Position numbers and translations under genes: made by a program. The notes beneath the pieces were generated by a model that worked only from the letters and a program-made list of their open reading frames with translations, did no database searches and had not been told where the DNA came from. From Brevibacillus sp. (GTDB lineage Bacteria > Bacillota > Bacilli > Brevibacillales > Brevibacillaceae): a DNA stretch of 64,000 bases. Shown here in pieces: positions 51,387 to 61,010 of the stretch. Positions within the stretch are counted from its first letter, which is position 1. Every line of letters begins with the position of its first letter. The DNA is taken from NCBI GenBank assembly GCA_017656235.1, contig JACDOF010000005.1, positions 1-64,000 of the forward strand, read 5' to 3'.

Positions 51387-52424
51387 ATGAAGAAACTTCT
51401 AAGCGCGGCGCTTGTCTCTGTTCTGGCTGCACTCTCTCTGGCCGGTTGTGGTGGACAAGCTGGCGAGAATGCTCCTGCTGCCGGTGGACAGTCTTCCGCA
51501 GCTCCAGATGAGGAATTGAAGTTTAAAGTGAGCATTACCGTATCGGAATCAGATACATGGGGTGTGGCGGCCAAGAAGTGGGCTGAGGATTTGGAGAAAA
51601 AATCGAACGGCCGCATCAAGCTGAAAATCTATCCGAACGAATCACTCTCCAATGGCAATCAGCCGAAGGGGATTGAAGCCGTACAGAACGGTTCCACGGA
51701 AATCTCGCTTCACTCAACAATCATCTACAGTGTGCTGGATCCGAAGTTCTCGGTACCGTCGCTGCCATGGCTGATCCCGGACTATGAACAGGCAGACAAG
51801 GCAATGAACGGCGTTGGCGGCGAAAAGCTGAAGGAACTGGTACGCAGCAAAGGCATTGAGCCGCTGGCATTTGGCGAAAGCGGGTACCGGCAGATTACCA
51901 ACAGCAAAAAGGCAATCGTGACGCCGGAAGACCTGAATGGCCTGAAGATCAGGACTCCCTCCATGGAAATGATGGTGGATACCTTTAAAGCGTTTGGCGC
52001 TGATCCGACGGTTATGAACTTCGCAGAAGTGTTTACTTCGCTGCAGCAGGGCGTCATTGACGGTCAGGAAAACCCGCTGCCGATCATCCTGAACAGCAAA
52101 CTGTATGAAGTGCAAAATCAACTGACGATCTGGAACTACATGTACGATCCGATTATCTTCGGCATGAACAAGAAGCTGTACGACAGTCTTGATCCCGAAA
52201 CGCAGAAGCTGATCAGGGAAACCGCAGAAGAAGCAGCCCAATACCAGAAAGAGTTGAACCGAAAACAGGATGCGGAAGTCCTCACCAAGCTGAAAGAACA
52301 CGGGATGCAGGTAACGGAGCTTACACCGGAGCAGATCAAGGCGTTCCAGGAAAAAGTGAAGCCGGTCATTGAAAAGTATGAAGGCATTGTCGGCAAAGAA
52401 TTGTTGGATGCCTTCCGCAACTAA
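51387..52424 (+). CDS. dctP: TRAP transporter substrate-binding lipoprotein
   Basis: 345 residues from ATG 51387, TGGGGGGA upstream. Lipobox LAGC (Cys ~22) then the DctP fold: FKVSITVSESDTWGVAAKKWAEDLEKKSNGRIKLKIYPNESLSNGNQPKGIEAVQNGSTEIS, and GLKIRTPSMEMMVDTFKAFGADPTVMNFAEVFTSLQQGVIDGQENPL. The conserved Arg (KIRTP) that salt-bridges the ligand carboxylate is present, so an organic acid ligand is likely. A terminator-like hairpin follows before dctQ. Confidence 0.94.
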   Translation: MKKLLSAALVSVLAALSLAGCGGQAGENAPAAGGQSSAAPDEELKFKVSITVSESDTWGVAAKKWAEDLEKKSNGRIKLKIYPNESLSNGNQPKGIEAVQNGSTEISLHSTIIYSVLDPKFSVPSLPWLIPDYEQADKAMNGVGGEKLKELVRSKGIEPLAFGESGYRQITNSKKAIVTPEDLNGLKIRTPSMEMMVDTFKAFGADPTVMNFAEVFTSLQQGVIDGQENPLPIILNSKLYEVQNQLTIWNYMYDPIIFGMNKKLYDSLDPETQKLIRETAEEAAQYQKELNRKQDAEVLTKLKEHGMQVTELTPEQIKAFQEKVKPVIEKYEGIVGKELLDAFRN

Positions 52425-52428
52425 AAAT

Positions 52429-52457
52429 GAAAAAGGGGCTGTCATGCCCCTTTTTTT
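52429..52457 (+). terminator. Attenuator between dctP and dctQ
   Basis: AAAAAGGGGC (52430-52439) and GCCCC (52446-52450) followed by seven T form a compact terminator 5 bases after the stop codon. Read-through would set the binding protein to membrane subunit ratio. Confidence 0.8.
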
Positions 52458-52481
52458 CACTTTGTCCAGGGGGTATGGAAG

Positions 52482-52988
52482 ATGAAACTGTGGGTGCGCA
52501 TGGAGGAGTGGCTGCTCGTCGTTTTGATGAGTGTTATCTGCCTCTTGACCATGGGAAACGTGCTGTCGCGTTACGTGCTGGGCACATCTTTTTCGTTTAC
52601 CGAGGAATTGACAACCAATCTGTTTGCGTTCGTCATTTTTATCGGGGCTGCCTTGCTTGCACGGGAGAGAGGGCATGTCGGGTTTGCGCTGTTGACTGAT
52701 CTGCTGCCGGCAGGAATGCGTCGCGTGGCACTGCTGTTGGTCGGCTGTCTGACCACGGTCTTTTTTGCCGTCCTGCTCTGGTACGGAATGGAGATGGTGC
52801 TGCAGCAGTATGAGTACGGGCAGAAGACGCCAGCGATGGGCCTGCCGGCCTGGTGGATGGGGCTGTCTGTTCCCCTCGGCTCGTTTCTCTGCCTGCTTCG
52901 TTTTTGGGAAGGGTATATCCGTGAATGGAACGGTTTGACCGGGAAAGATGAACCGGCTGACCAGGCACAACAGGAGGGGGAAGCATGA
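52482..52988 (+). CDS. dctQ: TRAP transporter small permease
   Basis: 168 residues with four membrane helices. VRMEEWLLVVLMSVICLLTMGNVLSRYVLGTSFSFTEELTTNLFAFVIFIGAALLARERGHVGF is the DctQ signature. The hydrophilic C-terminal tail is cytoplasmic. ATG overlap (ATGA) with dctM. Confidence 0.93.
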   Translation: MKLWVRMEEWLLVVLMSVICLLTMGNVLSRYVLGTSFSFTEELTTNLFAFVIFIGAALLARERGHVGFALLTDLLPAGMRRVALLLVGCLTTVFFAVLLWYGMEMVLQQYEYGQKTPAMGLPAWWMGLSVPLGSFLCLLRFWEGYIREWNGLTGKDEPADQAQQEGEA

Positions 52989-54271
52989 GCGAGACGGCAC
53001 TCTGGTTATTCGGCTCTTTTTTTCTGTTTTTGTTTTTAAACATGCCCATCGCAGTGGCGCTGGGATTGGCAACAGCGGTTACATTGTTGTTGTTTGATTT
53101 GCCGATTCAGTCGCTGCCGGGAACGATGTACTCGGCGATGACCGGCTTTACACTGCTGGCCATTCCGTTCTTTTTCCTTGCCGGGCTGATCATGGAGCGT
53201 GCCGGCATCTCCCGGCGGCTGATAACGCTCGCCGAGAAGCTGTCCGGACACTACACCGGCGGGTTGGCCATTGTTGCCGTCATCTCGGCCTGCTTCTTTG
53301 CCGCCATATCCGGTTCAGGCCCGGCGACGATGGCCGCGGTCGGATCGATTCTGATTCCGGCGATGGCCAAAGCGGGGTACCGCAAAGGCATGGCCGCTGG
53401 ACTGCTTGCCACAGCAGGTGGTATCGGCATCATCATCCCTCCCAGCATTGCCTACATCGTATACGGTGTGGTTGCGGAGGTCTCGATTGCCGAGCTGTTT
53501 ATGGCCGGTATCGTACCCGGATTGTTGGTCGGTGTGATGTTGGCCCTCACCAGCGTTTTCATCGCCAAAAAAGAAAAGATTCCCACGATGCCGAAAGCGA
53601 GCGGAAGGGAACTGGGCAGAGCGTTTCTCGACGCCGCCTGGGGACTGCTTGCGCCAGCCATCATTCTTGGCGGGATCTACAGCGGTGTGTTTACCCCTAC
53701 CGAGTCGGCGGTAGTGGCCGTCTTTTACGGACTCTTTGTTGGCCTGTTTGTCTATAAGGAAATCAAACTTCACCAACTGCCGAAGATTTTGCTGGAGTCG
53801 GCCAAGACCACAGCGATGGTGATGCTGATTATTGCTTCCGCTTCCGCTTTCGCCTGGTTGATTACAGTGGAAGGAATCGCTGAAGAACTGGCTGAAGTGA
53901 TGTTGAGCATCGCGCCGGACAAGATTACCATGCTGATGATGATTAACCTGATCCTGCTGTTGGCCGGGATGTTTGTCGATGCCATATCCGCCTATTACAT
54001 CTTTCTGCCGATCTTTCTGCCCATCATTTCGGCGCTGCAGATTGATCCGGTTCACTTTGGCGTCATGATGACGATTAACCTGGCCATCGGGTTGGTAACA
54101 CCGCCAGTGGGTATCGACCTGTATGTCGCCTGCGGGCTGGCCAAGATCTCGCTAAGAGAGATCTCCAAAGGGGTACTGCCGTTTATCATTGCGGCGATTG
54201 TCGCGCTCATGATTATCACCTACGTTCCGGAGATTTCGCTCTGGCTGCCAAACCTGATGAAGCAGCAATAA
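52985..54271 (+). CDS. dctM: TRAP transporter large permease
   Basis: 428 residues, about 12-13 membrane segments. Characteristic sequences are NMPIAVALGLATAVTLLLFDL, SAMTGFTLLAIPFFFLAGLIMERAGISRRL, ISGSGPATMAAVGSILIPAMAKAGYRKGMAAGLLATAGGIGIIIPPSIAYIVYG and GLVTPPVGIDLYVACGLAKI. It couples sodium or proton flow to uptake of the ligand held by DctP. Followed by a MocR-type regulator 12 bases later. Confidence 0.95.
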   Translation: MSETALWLFGSFFLFLFLNMPIAVALGLATAVTLLLFDLPIQSLPGTMYSAMTGFTLLAIPFFFLAGLIMERAGISRRLITLAEKLSGHYTGGLAIVAVISACFFAAISGSGPATMAAVGSILIPAMAKAGYRKGMAAGLLATAGGIGIIIPPSIAYIVYGVVAEVSIAELFMAGIVPGLLVGVMLALTSVFIAKKEKIPTMPKASGRELGRAFLDAAWGLLAPAIILGGIYSGVFTPTESAVVAVFYGLFVGLFVYKEIKLHQLPKILLESAKTTAMVMLIIASASAFAWLITVEGIAEELAEVMLSIAPDKITMLMMINLILLLAGMFVDAISAYYIFLPIFLPIISALQIDPVHFGVMMTINLAIGLVTPPVGIDLYVACGLAKISLREISKGVLPFIIAAIVALMIITYVPEISLWLPNLMKQQ

Positions 54272-54283
54272 GGAGGGGTTCGC

Positions 54284-55756
54284 TTGTCTCACATCTGGAG
54301 TCAGCTCAAATTGGATCCGCAGAGCAGGCTGCCGCTCTACAAGCAAATATCACAACAGACGGAGCAAATGGTTCACGATGGGAGGCTCAAGCCAGGGGTG
54401 CGCCTCCCTTCTGAGCGTAAAATGGCCGAAATGCTGCAGGTGAGCCGGATGACGATTACCCTCGCCTATGAAGACATGAAAGCCAAGGGAATCGTTCGCA
54501 GCCAGCAAGGAAGCGGTACCTTTGTCATGCGGGGGCCGCGCATGGAGCGGAGTGAACAGGCGGTGACCTGGCACACCCAGTTTGCCTACGAGACCGGGAA
54601 CATCAATCACGCGATGGAGGAGATTATGCGCTTCGGGCGGGATCCCAAGCTGATCCCGCTGGCCGGTGTCGGAACGGCTCCCGAAGTGCATCCCGGCATC
54701 GAACTGAGTCAGTGCTTCGCCGAACATCTCCGGCGCAACCCGATCTTGCTGCAGCTTCCGACGCCGACACAGGGGTATGAACCGCTGCGGTATGATTTGC
54801 GGAAATGGCTGGAAGCGGACGGCATCCACGCAGCCCCCGAAGAATTGATGGTCGTCTCGGGAGCCATGCAGGGCCTGGATCTGATCAGCCGCTTGTTTCT
54901 CGGACCTGGAGATTACGTCATCATGGAAGATCCTGGCCTGCCGGCCGCTTCCGACGCTTTCGCCGCTTCCGGCGCGAAGATCTTGCGCATTACGCTGGAT
55001 CAACAAGGAATCCGGACGGAGAGCCTGGAAAACCTGCTGATGCAGTTTCCGGTCAAGTTTATTTACGTCAATCCCACTTTCCACAATCCGACGGGTATCA
55101 CCATGTCTCCTGAACGTCGGGCCCATCTGCTGGAGCTGGCCAAAAAATACGGCGTTCCCATTGTCGAGGATGATCCCACCGGCCTGCTCAACTACGGTAA
55201 GAAGCCAATTACTCCCTTGAAGGCGATGGACCAGGACGATCTGGTCATCTATCTGCGCACCTTTTCCAAATACGTATTTCCGGCGCTGCGGGTGGCGGTA
55301 CTGGCTGCACCGGAACCCATTGTCACCAATCTGTTGAAGATCAAGCAACGTATTGATCTGCACAGCAACAATCTGAGTCAGATTGCGGTGCACGCTTTTC
55401 TTTTGGAAGGGCGGCTGGAACGCCACCTGGACCGTCTGCGCAAAGCATATGCTGACCGCATCAAGTTGGCAAGAGAAGTCATCCAGGAGCTTCCTGACAT
55501 TCACTGCGATTTTCCGGAGGGAGGAGTGTTTCTCTGGTGCAAACTGCCGCCGCAGATTTGTGCCGAACGGCTTTTGCAGATTGCCATCCAGAAGGGGGTC
55601 GCGTTTGTTCCGGGCAACTGGTTAAGTGGTGTCGGCCTGGGGGACAATTGCTTCCGGCTTGCCTTCACCCATCCCTCCCTCGACATGCTGAAAGAAGGCC
55701 TGAAGCGAATTGGAGAGGCGATCCAGGAGTACAAGTCCAAATCCTTTCCATTGTGA
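54284..55756 (+). CDS. MocR/PdxR-type regulator (GntR helix-turn-helix fused to aminotransferase)
   Basis: 490 residues, TTG start at 54284 with AAGGAGGGG upstream. GntR winged helix (residues ~10-80: LPLYKQISQQTEQMVHDGRLKPGVRLPSERKMAEMLQVSRMTITLAYEDMKAKGIVRSQQGSGTFV) joined by a linker to a fold-type I aminotransferase domain with YINPTFHNPTG-like VNPTFHNPTGITMSPERR, a DD in VEDDPTGL and the PLP lysine in RTFSKYVFPALRVAV. MocR proteins bind PLP or PLP adducts and control amino-acid, vitamin or organic-acid genes. Immediately downstream of dctM, it is probably the regulator of this TRAP operon. Confidence 0.9.
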   Translation: MSHIWSQLKLDPQSRLPLYKQISQQTEQMVHDGRLKPGVRLPSERKMAEMLQVSRMTITLAYEDMKAKGIVRSQQGSGTFVMRGPRMERSEQAVTWHTQFAYETGNINHAMEEIMRFGRDPKLIPLAGVGTAPEVHPGIELSQCFAEHLRRNPILLQLPTPTQGYEPLRYDLRKWLEADGIHAAPEELMVVSGAMQGLDLISRLFLGPGDYVIMEDPGLPAASDAFAASGAKILRITLDQQGIRTESLENLLMQFPVKFIYVNPTFHNPTGITMSPERRAHLLELAKKYGVPIVEDDPTGLLNYGKKPITPLKAMDQDDLVIYLRTFSKYVFPALRVAVLAAPEPIVTNLLKIKQRIDLHSNNLSQIAVHAFLLEGRLERHLDRLRKAYADRIKLAREVIQELPDIHCDFPEGGVFLWCKLPPQICAERLLQIAIQKGVAFVPGNWLSGVGLGDNCFRLAFTHPSLDMLKEGLKRIGEAIQEYKSKSFPL

Positions 55757-55804
55757 AGCCGTTTCTTGGCAGTCGTGCAGGCAGAGTAACCCACCCGTGT
55801 CGGG

Positions 55805-56764
55805 CTAGACTGTCTTTCGCAGATGTCTCCACCTGCTTCGGACAGGTTCCCAGGTGACGGCGACAAGCGCACCGACCGTGGTGTTGGTAATCATGTTGGC
55901 AACGGCCGGTACGGCTGCAATCGGGCTGATGTGTTCCATCGCCAACAGGGCAGCCAGAGCCGTGTTGCAGATCCCGAACTCATAGCTGACGGCCCGGCGC
56001 TCAGCTTCCTCCGCGCGCAAAACCGCTGCATATCCGTATCCGCCCATCATCGGAAGGGTGACCTGCAGCAGCACGCACAAGAACAAAAGGGGCAAAAGGG
56101 ACAAGTATGTCGACAGCATCTCCTGGGCGCTGGAGACGACGGCCAGATTGATAATCAAAACAGCGCTGGTGGAGAGAAGCGGAATCACTTTTCGCACCTG
56201 GGTCAAGTGCCTCTCCCATTTCCATTGGATCAGCAGGCCGAGACCAATCGGGATCAGCACCACGTAAACCATTTGCAAAAACACGGGCAAGAACTGAACG
56301 GGGACGATACTGCCGACCGTCTTTTCCATGATAATCGGGGTCAGCAGCGGGCCGATCAGCGTGTCAATGGCAGACATGGTAATGCTGAGTGCCAGCGCAC
56401 CGCCCGCCATATAGGTGTACAGGTTCGCAGTCGTTCCGCTTGGCACAGCGCCGGCCAACACCACGCCGGCCAGCAGGGCGGGATTGTCAGGAAAGAACAG
56501 CATCGCCAAGAGCACGGAGATGCCAAGTGTCACCGTCCATTTGCCGGCTACGCCCAACAGCGCCATTCTGGGCTGGACAACCACCCGTCGCAGACTTTCC
56601 CGTGAGAGGGTTAATCCCATGGTAAACAGGATAAAGGCAAGTGCGGGAGCGGTCCAGTTTTGCAGCAGGACAAACTGGTGAGGAAAGTGGTATGCCAGAA
56701 TGGTGGCGCATAGGATCCACAATGGCAGCAGCTTCGTGGCAACCGCGGTAATCGTCGCGAGCAT
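55805..56764 (-). CDS. Bile acid:sodium symporter family (BASS) transporter
   Basis: 319 residues from ATG 56764, GGGGAGG 8 bases upstream. About ten membrane helices with the BASS hallmarks ALAFILFTMGLTLSRESLRRVVVQPRMALLGV, AGVVLAGAVPSGTTANLYTYMAGGALALSITMSAIDTLIGPLLTP and RRAVSYEFGICNTALAALLAMEHISP. Bacterial BASS proteins move organic anions such as pantoate, pyruvate or bile salts with sodium. It lies downstream of the SDR gene on the same strand (67 bases apart), so the two may be an operon. Confidence 0.9.
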   Translation of the reverse strand: MLATITAVATKLLPLWILCATILAYHFPHQFVLLQNWTAPALAFILFTMGLTLSRESLRRVVVQPRMALLGVAGKWTVTLGISVLLAMLFFPDNPALLAGVVLAGAVPSGTTANLYTYMAGGALALSITMSAIDTLIGPLLTPIIMEKTVGSIVPVQFLPVFLQMVYVVLIPIGLGLLIQWKWERHLTQVRKVIPLLSTSAVLIINLAVVSSAQEMLSTYLSLLPLLFLCVLLQVTLPMMGGYGYAAVLRAEEAERRAVSYEFGICNTALAALLAMEHISPIAAVPAVANMITNTTVGALVAVTWEPVRSRWRHLRKTV

Positions 56765-56831
56765 ACGCCGCACCTCCCCAAACGTTGCCGATTATTCGGC
56801 CCGGTCATCTATCCTTCATGAAAAAAAGCCC

Positions 56832-57599
56832 CTACTTGACGGTCCAGCCTCCGCATACGTTTAGTGCCTGTCCAGTGATGTAGCTGGCAGCATCCGAGGC
56901 CAAATAGGCTACGGCACGGGCCACATCGGCAGGAGATCCGAGACGGCCAAGCGGAATGTCACCGGTAAACTGCTGCAAGGCTTCCTCAGGCCGGTTCCCT
57001 GACATCGCGCTCATCTCATCGGCCATGCGAGCCAGCAGTTCTGTTTCGGTCGCTCCCGGGCAGACGGCATTGACGCGAATCCGGCGAGGAGCAAGCACCA
57101 CTGATGCCGTTTTGGTTACGCTGATGACGCCTGCCTTGGAAGCGGCATAGGCTGCCGCCAGAGGACGGGGGCTGTTGGCGGCGACAGACGCGATATTGAC
57201 AATGGCTCCGCCGTCGCAGATATGAGGGGCAGCCGCCTGTATCATGAAAAAGACAGCTTTGAGATTGATGTTCATGACCATATCCCAATCGGCGGGGGTG
57301 ACCTGATCCATCGGTTTAAGCGGATTGATACCGGCGTTGTTGACGAGCAGATGCAGCTTGCCGGCGGATTGGACGATCTTGTCGATCGTGGGCCGGATGC
57401 ATTCCGTTTGCATCAGATCGATCTCTTGTGTATGGACGTCAAAGCCGCGCTGTGCAAGGGTATCAGCGGCCTTTTGCAGTCGGTCTGCCTGGCGGTCGAG
57501 CAGGACCAGCCGGTAACCGGCAGCCCCCAACTCTTCGGCGATGGCAAACCCTACTCCCTGAGCCGCACCGGTGACGACAGCGGTTTTTTGTTCGTTCAT
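56832..57599 (-). CDS. Short-chain dehydrogenase/reductase
   Basis: 255 residues from ATG 57599 with AGGAGGAT upstream. Cofactor motif TGAAQGVGFAIA (TGxxxGxG), NNAG (LVNNAGINPL), catalytic Ser in IVNIASVAAN, Tyr-x3-Lys in AAYAASKAG, and the PG motif VCPGATETEL. The usual size of a classical SDR, with Asp after beta-2 (LLDRQADRL) suggesting NAD(H) preference. Likely acts on an alcohol, hydroxy-acid or sugar-acid linked to the BASS transporter next to it. Substrate unknown. Confidence 0.92.
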   Translation of the reverse strand: MNEQKTAVVTGAAQGVGFAIAEELGAAGYRLVLLDRQADRLQKAADTLAQRGFDVHTQEIDLMQTECIRPTIDKIVQSAGKLHLLVNNAGINPLKPMDQVTPADWDMVMNINLKAVFFMIQAAAPHICDGGAIVNIASVAANSPRPLAAAYAASKAGVISVTKTASVVLAPRRIRVNAVCPGATETELLARMADEMSAMSGNRPEEALQQFTGDIPLGRLGSPADVARAVAYLASDAASYITGQALNVCGGWTVK

Positions 57600-57708
57600 G
57601 TGGCATCCTCCTGTTACAATACGTTTTGTCAGTAGTATGAGACGATTGTGACGATTCGTCCAGAACCACTTCTCCAAATGGCATCATGCCTTTTACGGGC
57701 AGAGAACA

Positions 57709-57749
57709 ACACAACAGGCCGGAGCAGTTGCCGCTCCAGCCTGTTGTGT
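57709..57749 (-). terminator. Terminator downstream of the chemoreceptor gene
   Basis: ACACAACAGGC (57709-57719) and GCCTGTTGTGT (57739-57749) pair perfectly over 11 bases, with GGAGC/GCTCC extending the stem. It lies about 35 bases after the chemoreceptor's stop on the minus strand, with TTGTTCT following there and GTTTTC on the plus strand. Confidence 0.7.
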
Positions 57750-57784
57750 TTTCTCGTGATCTCGCTGCGCCGCCTTTTGAATGA

Positions 57785-59695
57785 TTACAGTTCAAAGCGT
57801 TTCAAGACTTCTTCCAGCTCGTTTGCCATCTGATTCAAGGCGTTGACGGAAGAGGAGATCTCCTCAATAAAGGCCAACTGCTGCTGGGTCGTTGCGGCGA
57901 CGCTTTGGGTATTGTCGGAGGATTCTTTGGCAATGCGGGCCAGTTCGTCCACCGTAGCCGCCACCTGATCGGAGCTGGCCGAAATCTCTTCGGTAACGGC
58001 GGATACTTCGGCAATCTGGTCGGCAACGTGCTGGGTGGCCGCCAGGATCTTCTGGAACGCCTGCCCTGCTTCGTTGACGATCTCGATACCGAGCTGAACC
58101 TCTTTTGAGCCTTTGTTCATGGCTTCGACGACGCGGTTGGTACCGGTCTGTATCTCTTCGATAATCTTGGTGATCTGCTGGGCGGACCCGGCAGTTTGTT
58201 CAGCCAGTTTTCTCACTTCGTTGGCCACAACGGCAAAGCCTTTGCCGTGTTCACCGGCACGCGCCGCCTCAATGGTCGCGTTCAGCGCCAGCAGATTGGT
58301 CTGCGCAGCGATGTCGGTGATGGTATTGACGATTTTGCCGATGTTGCGCGAGTGTTCAGCCAGAGCTTTGAGCGCGTCAGCCGATTCGCTGGCAGAGCTT
58401 TCGATGGTGTTCATCTGGCTGATTGCCTTTTGGATCGAAACATTTCCTTGCTCTGCTTCTTTCGCCGTCTCCTGCGAAGACTCGGCGACGGCTTGGGACG
58501 TCTCGGTAATGCGCTGGATGCCCAGAACCATTTCGTTGATGCCCAGTTTGCTTTCTTCCACGCTTTGTACCTGTACCTCGGCACCGCTGGCCACTTCTTC
58601 GATCATCGTGGCGATTTGATTGACTGCCTGTTTGGTTTGCTCGGCACTGGCCAGCAGTTCGCCGGACGAGGTGCTTACTTTGCCGCTGGCCTGCTGTACC
58701 TGCCGGATTAAAGCGCGGATGTTTTCGGACATTTGGTTGAACGCCATGCCGAGAATGCCCAGTTCATCGCTCCGGTTAAGCTGGATGTGCTGCTGCAGCC
58801 TGCCTTGGGCAATCTCCTGAGCGGCATGAACGACCAGGCCGAGCGGTTTGGTGATGGAGCGGGCCATGATCTGTCCGACCAGGAGCGACAGCAGAATGGC
58901 GCCGATAACCAAACCAATCTGGATGGAAAAGTTGTTTTGCAGCAATGCCTTGGTTTCTGTGTAACTATTGAGCGCAAGCTGGTTGTTCAGGGCAACGGTC
59001 TCCTGCAGATATTCGGTCAGAACGTCGATCTTGACGGCCAGTTTCGTGTTGAAGGTGCTGACTGCCAGCCCCATCCCGTCACTGGTGCCAATCGCTTCGT
59101 CCCCTTTCCTGATCCACTCCAGAATCCCGTCCAGGTCGTTGGAGTAACCGTTCCAGATCACCAGGAAGGTCTCCAGATCGCCGGCATCGATTTGATAGCG
59201 CTCCTGGTTCTCTTTCAGCTTGTTGATCTCCTCGCTTACGACTGCTTTCATTTCCTCGATCTTCTGGGCTTGTGCTTCGGCCTGCGCGTGTTTGGAGAGA
59301 AGGGCGGCGGCAGTCAACGAATTCAGCTTTTCAAAGTCGGCGGACAACGTGAGCAGATCGGAGACCGACTGCAGGCGGTCTTCGTACAGGGTCTGGGTAG
59401 CGTCTGCTGATTGCTTCTGGGAGTAGAGGCCGACACTTCCTACGGCCAGCAGGAACACCAGAATCAGACCAAAAGCCGTATACAGTTTGTAGATCAGCTT
59501 TCCGCTTGACTTGCCTTGCTTCTGGTTATGCTCCTGCTGTTGGTTCTCAGTCTGCTTCCGCTTGAGTTTCATCTTGGAGAAAAACGAGCCCAGTTTGGAG
59601 CGGTTCGGCGTTATTGCTGGTTTTTCCGTTATTTTCAGCGAGGGCAGCTTTGGCATTTTCAAACGGGAAAACACCTGTTGAAACTTTTTGATCAT
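57785..59695 (-). CDS. Methyl-accepting chemotaxis protein
   Basis: 636 residues from ATG 59695, which follows AGGAGTAGGAG; the in-frame ATG 59716 has no site. An unusual basic, Gln/Lys-rich cytoplasmic N-terminal extension of ~65 residues precedes helix 1 ([25 protein letters not shown]). A helical sensor with no recognisable Cache domain (4HB-like) follows, then helix 2 (~275-300), HAMP and a signalling domain with the conserved tip [44 protein letters not shown]. It differs clearly from the degraded MCP at 46.3 kb. Confidence 0.94.
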   Translation of the reverse strand: MIKKFQQVFSRLKMPKLPSLKITEKPAITPNRSKLGSFFSKMKLKRKQTENQQQEHNQKQGKSSGKLIYKLYTAFGLILVFLLAVGSVGLYSQKQSADATQTLYEDRLQSVSDLLTLSADFEKLNSLTAAALLSKHAQAEAQAQKIEEMKAVVSEEINKLKENQERYQIDAGDLETFLVIWNGYSNDLDGILEWIRKGDEAIGTSDGMGLAVSTFNTKLAVKIDVLTEYLQETVALNNQLALNSYTETKALLQNNFSIQIGLVIGAILLSLLVGQIMARSITKPLGLVVHAAQEIAQGRLQQHIQLNRSDELGILGMAFNQMSENIRALIRQVQQASGKVSTSSGELLASAEQTKQAVNQIATMIEEVASGAEVQVQSVEESKLGINEMVLGIQRITETSQAVAESSQETAKEAEQGNVSIQKAISQMNTIESSASESADALKALAEHSRNIGKIVNTITDIAAQTNLLALNATIEAARAGEHGKGFAVVANEVRKLAEQTAGSAQQITKIIEEIQTGTNRVVEAMNKGSKEVQLGIEIVNEAGQAFQKILAATQHVADQIAEVSAVTEEISASSDQVAATVDELARIAKESSDNTQSVAATTQQQLAFIEEISSSVNALNQMANELEEVLKRFEL

Positions 59696-59716
59696 TTCTC
59701 CTACTCCTTTCTGCAT

Positions 59717-59934
59717 TGCGTAGAACGTGTTGTGAATGCCAGGCGTGACGGCTCCATTTTACATAAGGAAGCGCTCCCTGTAGGCGACGATGTTCCCGCA
59801 CTCTTCGCTGGCAGGAGCCTTACAAAGTATAACGGTCTTCTGGCAGGATCGATGGAATTCTAAAATTCTTTTCCCGTTTTTTTGTGGGAATAAACGCCAA
59901 TCAGACATTTCAAAAAAATGTTCTTACTCATGGA
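59717..59934. other. Intergenic region upstream of the chemoreceptor
   Basis: About 220 bases, AT-rich toward 59860-59930, with no convincing gene. It must hold the chemoreceptor promoter; I did not find a clear sigma-D type match. Confidence 0.4.
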
Positions 59935-59976
59935 TTGACAGCTGCTCGTCTTACGTAATAATATATTTTTACGTAA
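59935..59976 (+). promoter_or_regulatory. Promoter and paired TTACGTAA sites of the ArsR gene
   Basis: TTGACA (59935-59940) with -10 candidate TAATAT (59959-59964). Two identical 8-bp palindromes TTACGTAA (59951-59958 and 59969-59976) flank the -10 with 18 bases between centres, forming a larger dyad. Likely operator for the encoded regulator. Confidence 0.65.
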
Positions 59977-60005
59977 CAAAATAAATGTATGAATGAGGTG
60001 GCCTT

Positions 60006-60602
60006 GTGTCGGAACACATTGCGGAAACCCACTTTGTCGAATCGCCGGATCAAGCAGTGACACTGCTTCATCCGCTGCGCGCAGAGATGCTTTCCCGCCT
60101 GGCGGAACCAGCTTCCGCGAGCGAGCTGGCTCGAGCTCTCAACGAGACTCCGCAGCGAATCAACTACCACCTAAAGGCGCTGGAAAAGGTGGGGTTGGCC
60201 AGGCGTGTGGGAACCCGGCAGGTGCGAAATCTGGTGGAGGTGCTGTATCAGGCGATCGCCCGGACGTTCATTCTGTCCGAGTCGCTCGGTCTGGCCCCCG
60301 AGATGATGCAGCGACTGAAAGACCAAAGTGCACTGTCTCACTTGGTCAGCACCGCGGAGCGGATTAAGCGGGATGCGCTGTTGTTGTTGGAGCGCGCCGA
60401 ACAGCAGGAAGAGGTACCGAGCGCGACGCTGCACACCAAGGTTCACCTGCCCGATCACGAAACGCGTCAGGCGTTTGTCGAGGAGTACGTCCAGTTGGTG
60501 AAACGGTTGGCGGAAAAGTACCAGGCACGAGACGCGGCGGCGGACTGCTACAGCATGGTCCTGGCTGTCTATCCTGAACCGAAACAAGGAGCGGATGAAT
60601 GA
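60006..60602 (+). CDS. ArsR-type winged-helix regulator
   Basis: 198 residues, GTG start at 60006 with GAGGTG upstream. Winged helix in residues ~15-85: VTLLHPLRAEMLSRLAEPASASELARALNETPQRINYHLKALEKVGLARRVGTRQVRNLVEVLYQAIARTF. The INYHLKALE recognition region is characteristic of HTH_20-type ArsR relatives, as in the gene at 13339. C-terminal ~110 residues are helical and charged. No metal-binding cysteine motif. It overlaps a small gene (ATGA) that precedes clpP. Confidence 0.88.
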   Translation: MSEHIAETHFVESPDQAVTLLHPLRAEMLSRLAEPASASELARALNETPQRINYHLKALEKVGLARRVGTRQVRNLVEVLYQAIARTFILSESLGLAPEMMQRLKDQSALSHLVSTAERIKRDALLLLERAEQQEEVPSATLHTKVHLPDHETRQAFVEEYVQLVKRLAEKYQARDAAADCYSMVLAVYPEPKQGADE

Positions 60603-60907
60603 TGAAGAAGACCCTGCATGGTGAACAGCGGGATCAACGATCTATTGTGGTATGGGAGACGGGATTTGATCGGCGTTTGGCATCTGAAACGAAGAAGGAA
60701 TCCCAAGGCGGCCATGTCGTCCCCTTTCGGAGCCGGCCGCAAAAGGGAGGCGGACAGGTACAGACGGCGTTGGAGCCGACCGTGACGGAGTGGACGGTAG
60801 CGGCAGAAGAGGGACAACCGAAAGTCACGGTAACGATGATCTCATCCGGGTTTGGCCGGATGGCTGCTGCACCGACTGCTGCCAGTCCGCGCAGTTGTGC
60901 GGCTTGA
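60599..60907 (+). CDS. Uncharacterised small protein, 102 residues
   Basis: ATG 60599 overlaps the stop of the ArsR-type gene (ATGA), which supports translation. The product is hydrophilic and basic (KKTLHGEQRDQRSIVVWETGFDRRL, HVVPFRSRPQKGGG), with no signal peptide or membrane helix, and no family is recognised. The last 20 residues are Ala/Ser-rich and may be read into non-conserved sequence. It could be a protein under ArsR control or a spurious frame. Confidence 0.45.
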   Translation: MMKKTLHGEQRDQRSIVVWETGFDRRLASETKKESQGGHVVPFRSRPQKGGGQVQTALEPTVTEWTVAAEEGQPKVTVTMISSGFGRMAAAPTAASPRSCAA

Positions 60908-61010
60908 CAGCGCAGTCAGTCGAATCCCCCTGTTTTGCTTGCAACTGGCAGTGGCGGTATCTCAAAGCGATAGCGCTCTCAAGACTAGTGCGTGAGGAGG
61001 TTGAGGAATC

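Noticed and set aside
51714-53072. 452-codon minus-strand frame opposite dctP and dctQ
   Set aside because: Antisense shadow; the plus strand has three unmistakable TRAP subunits.
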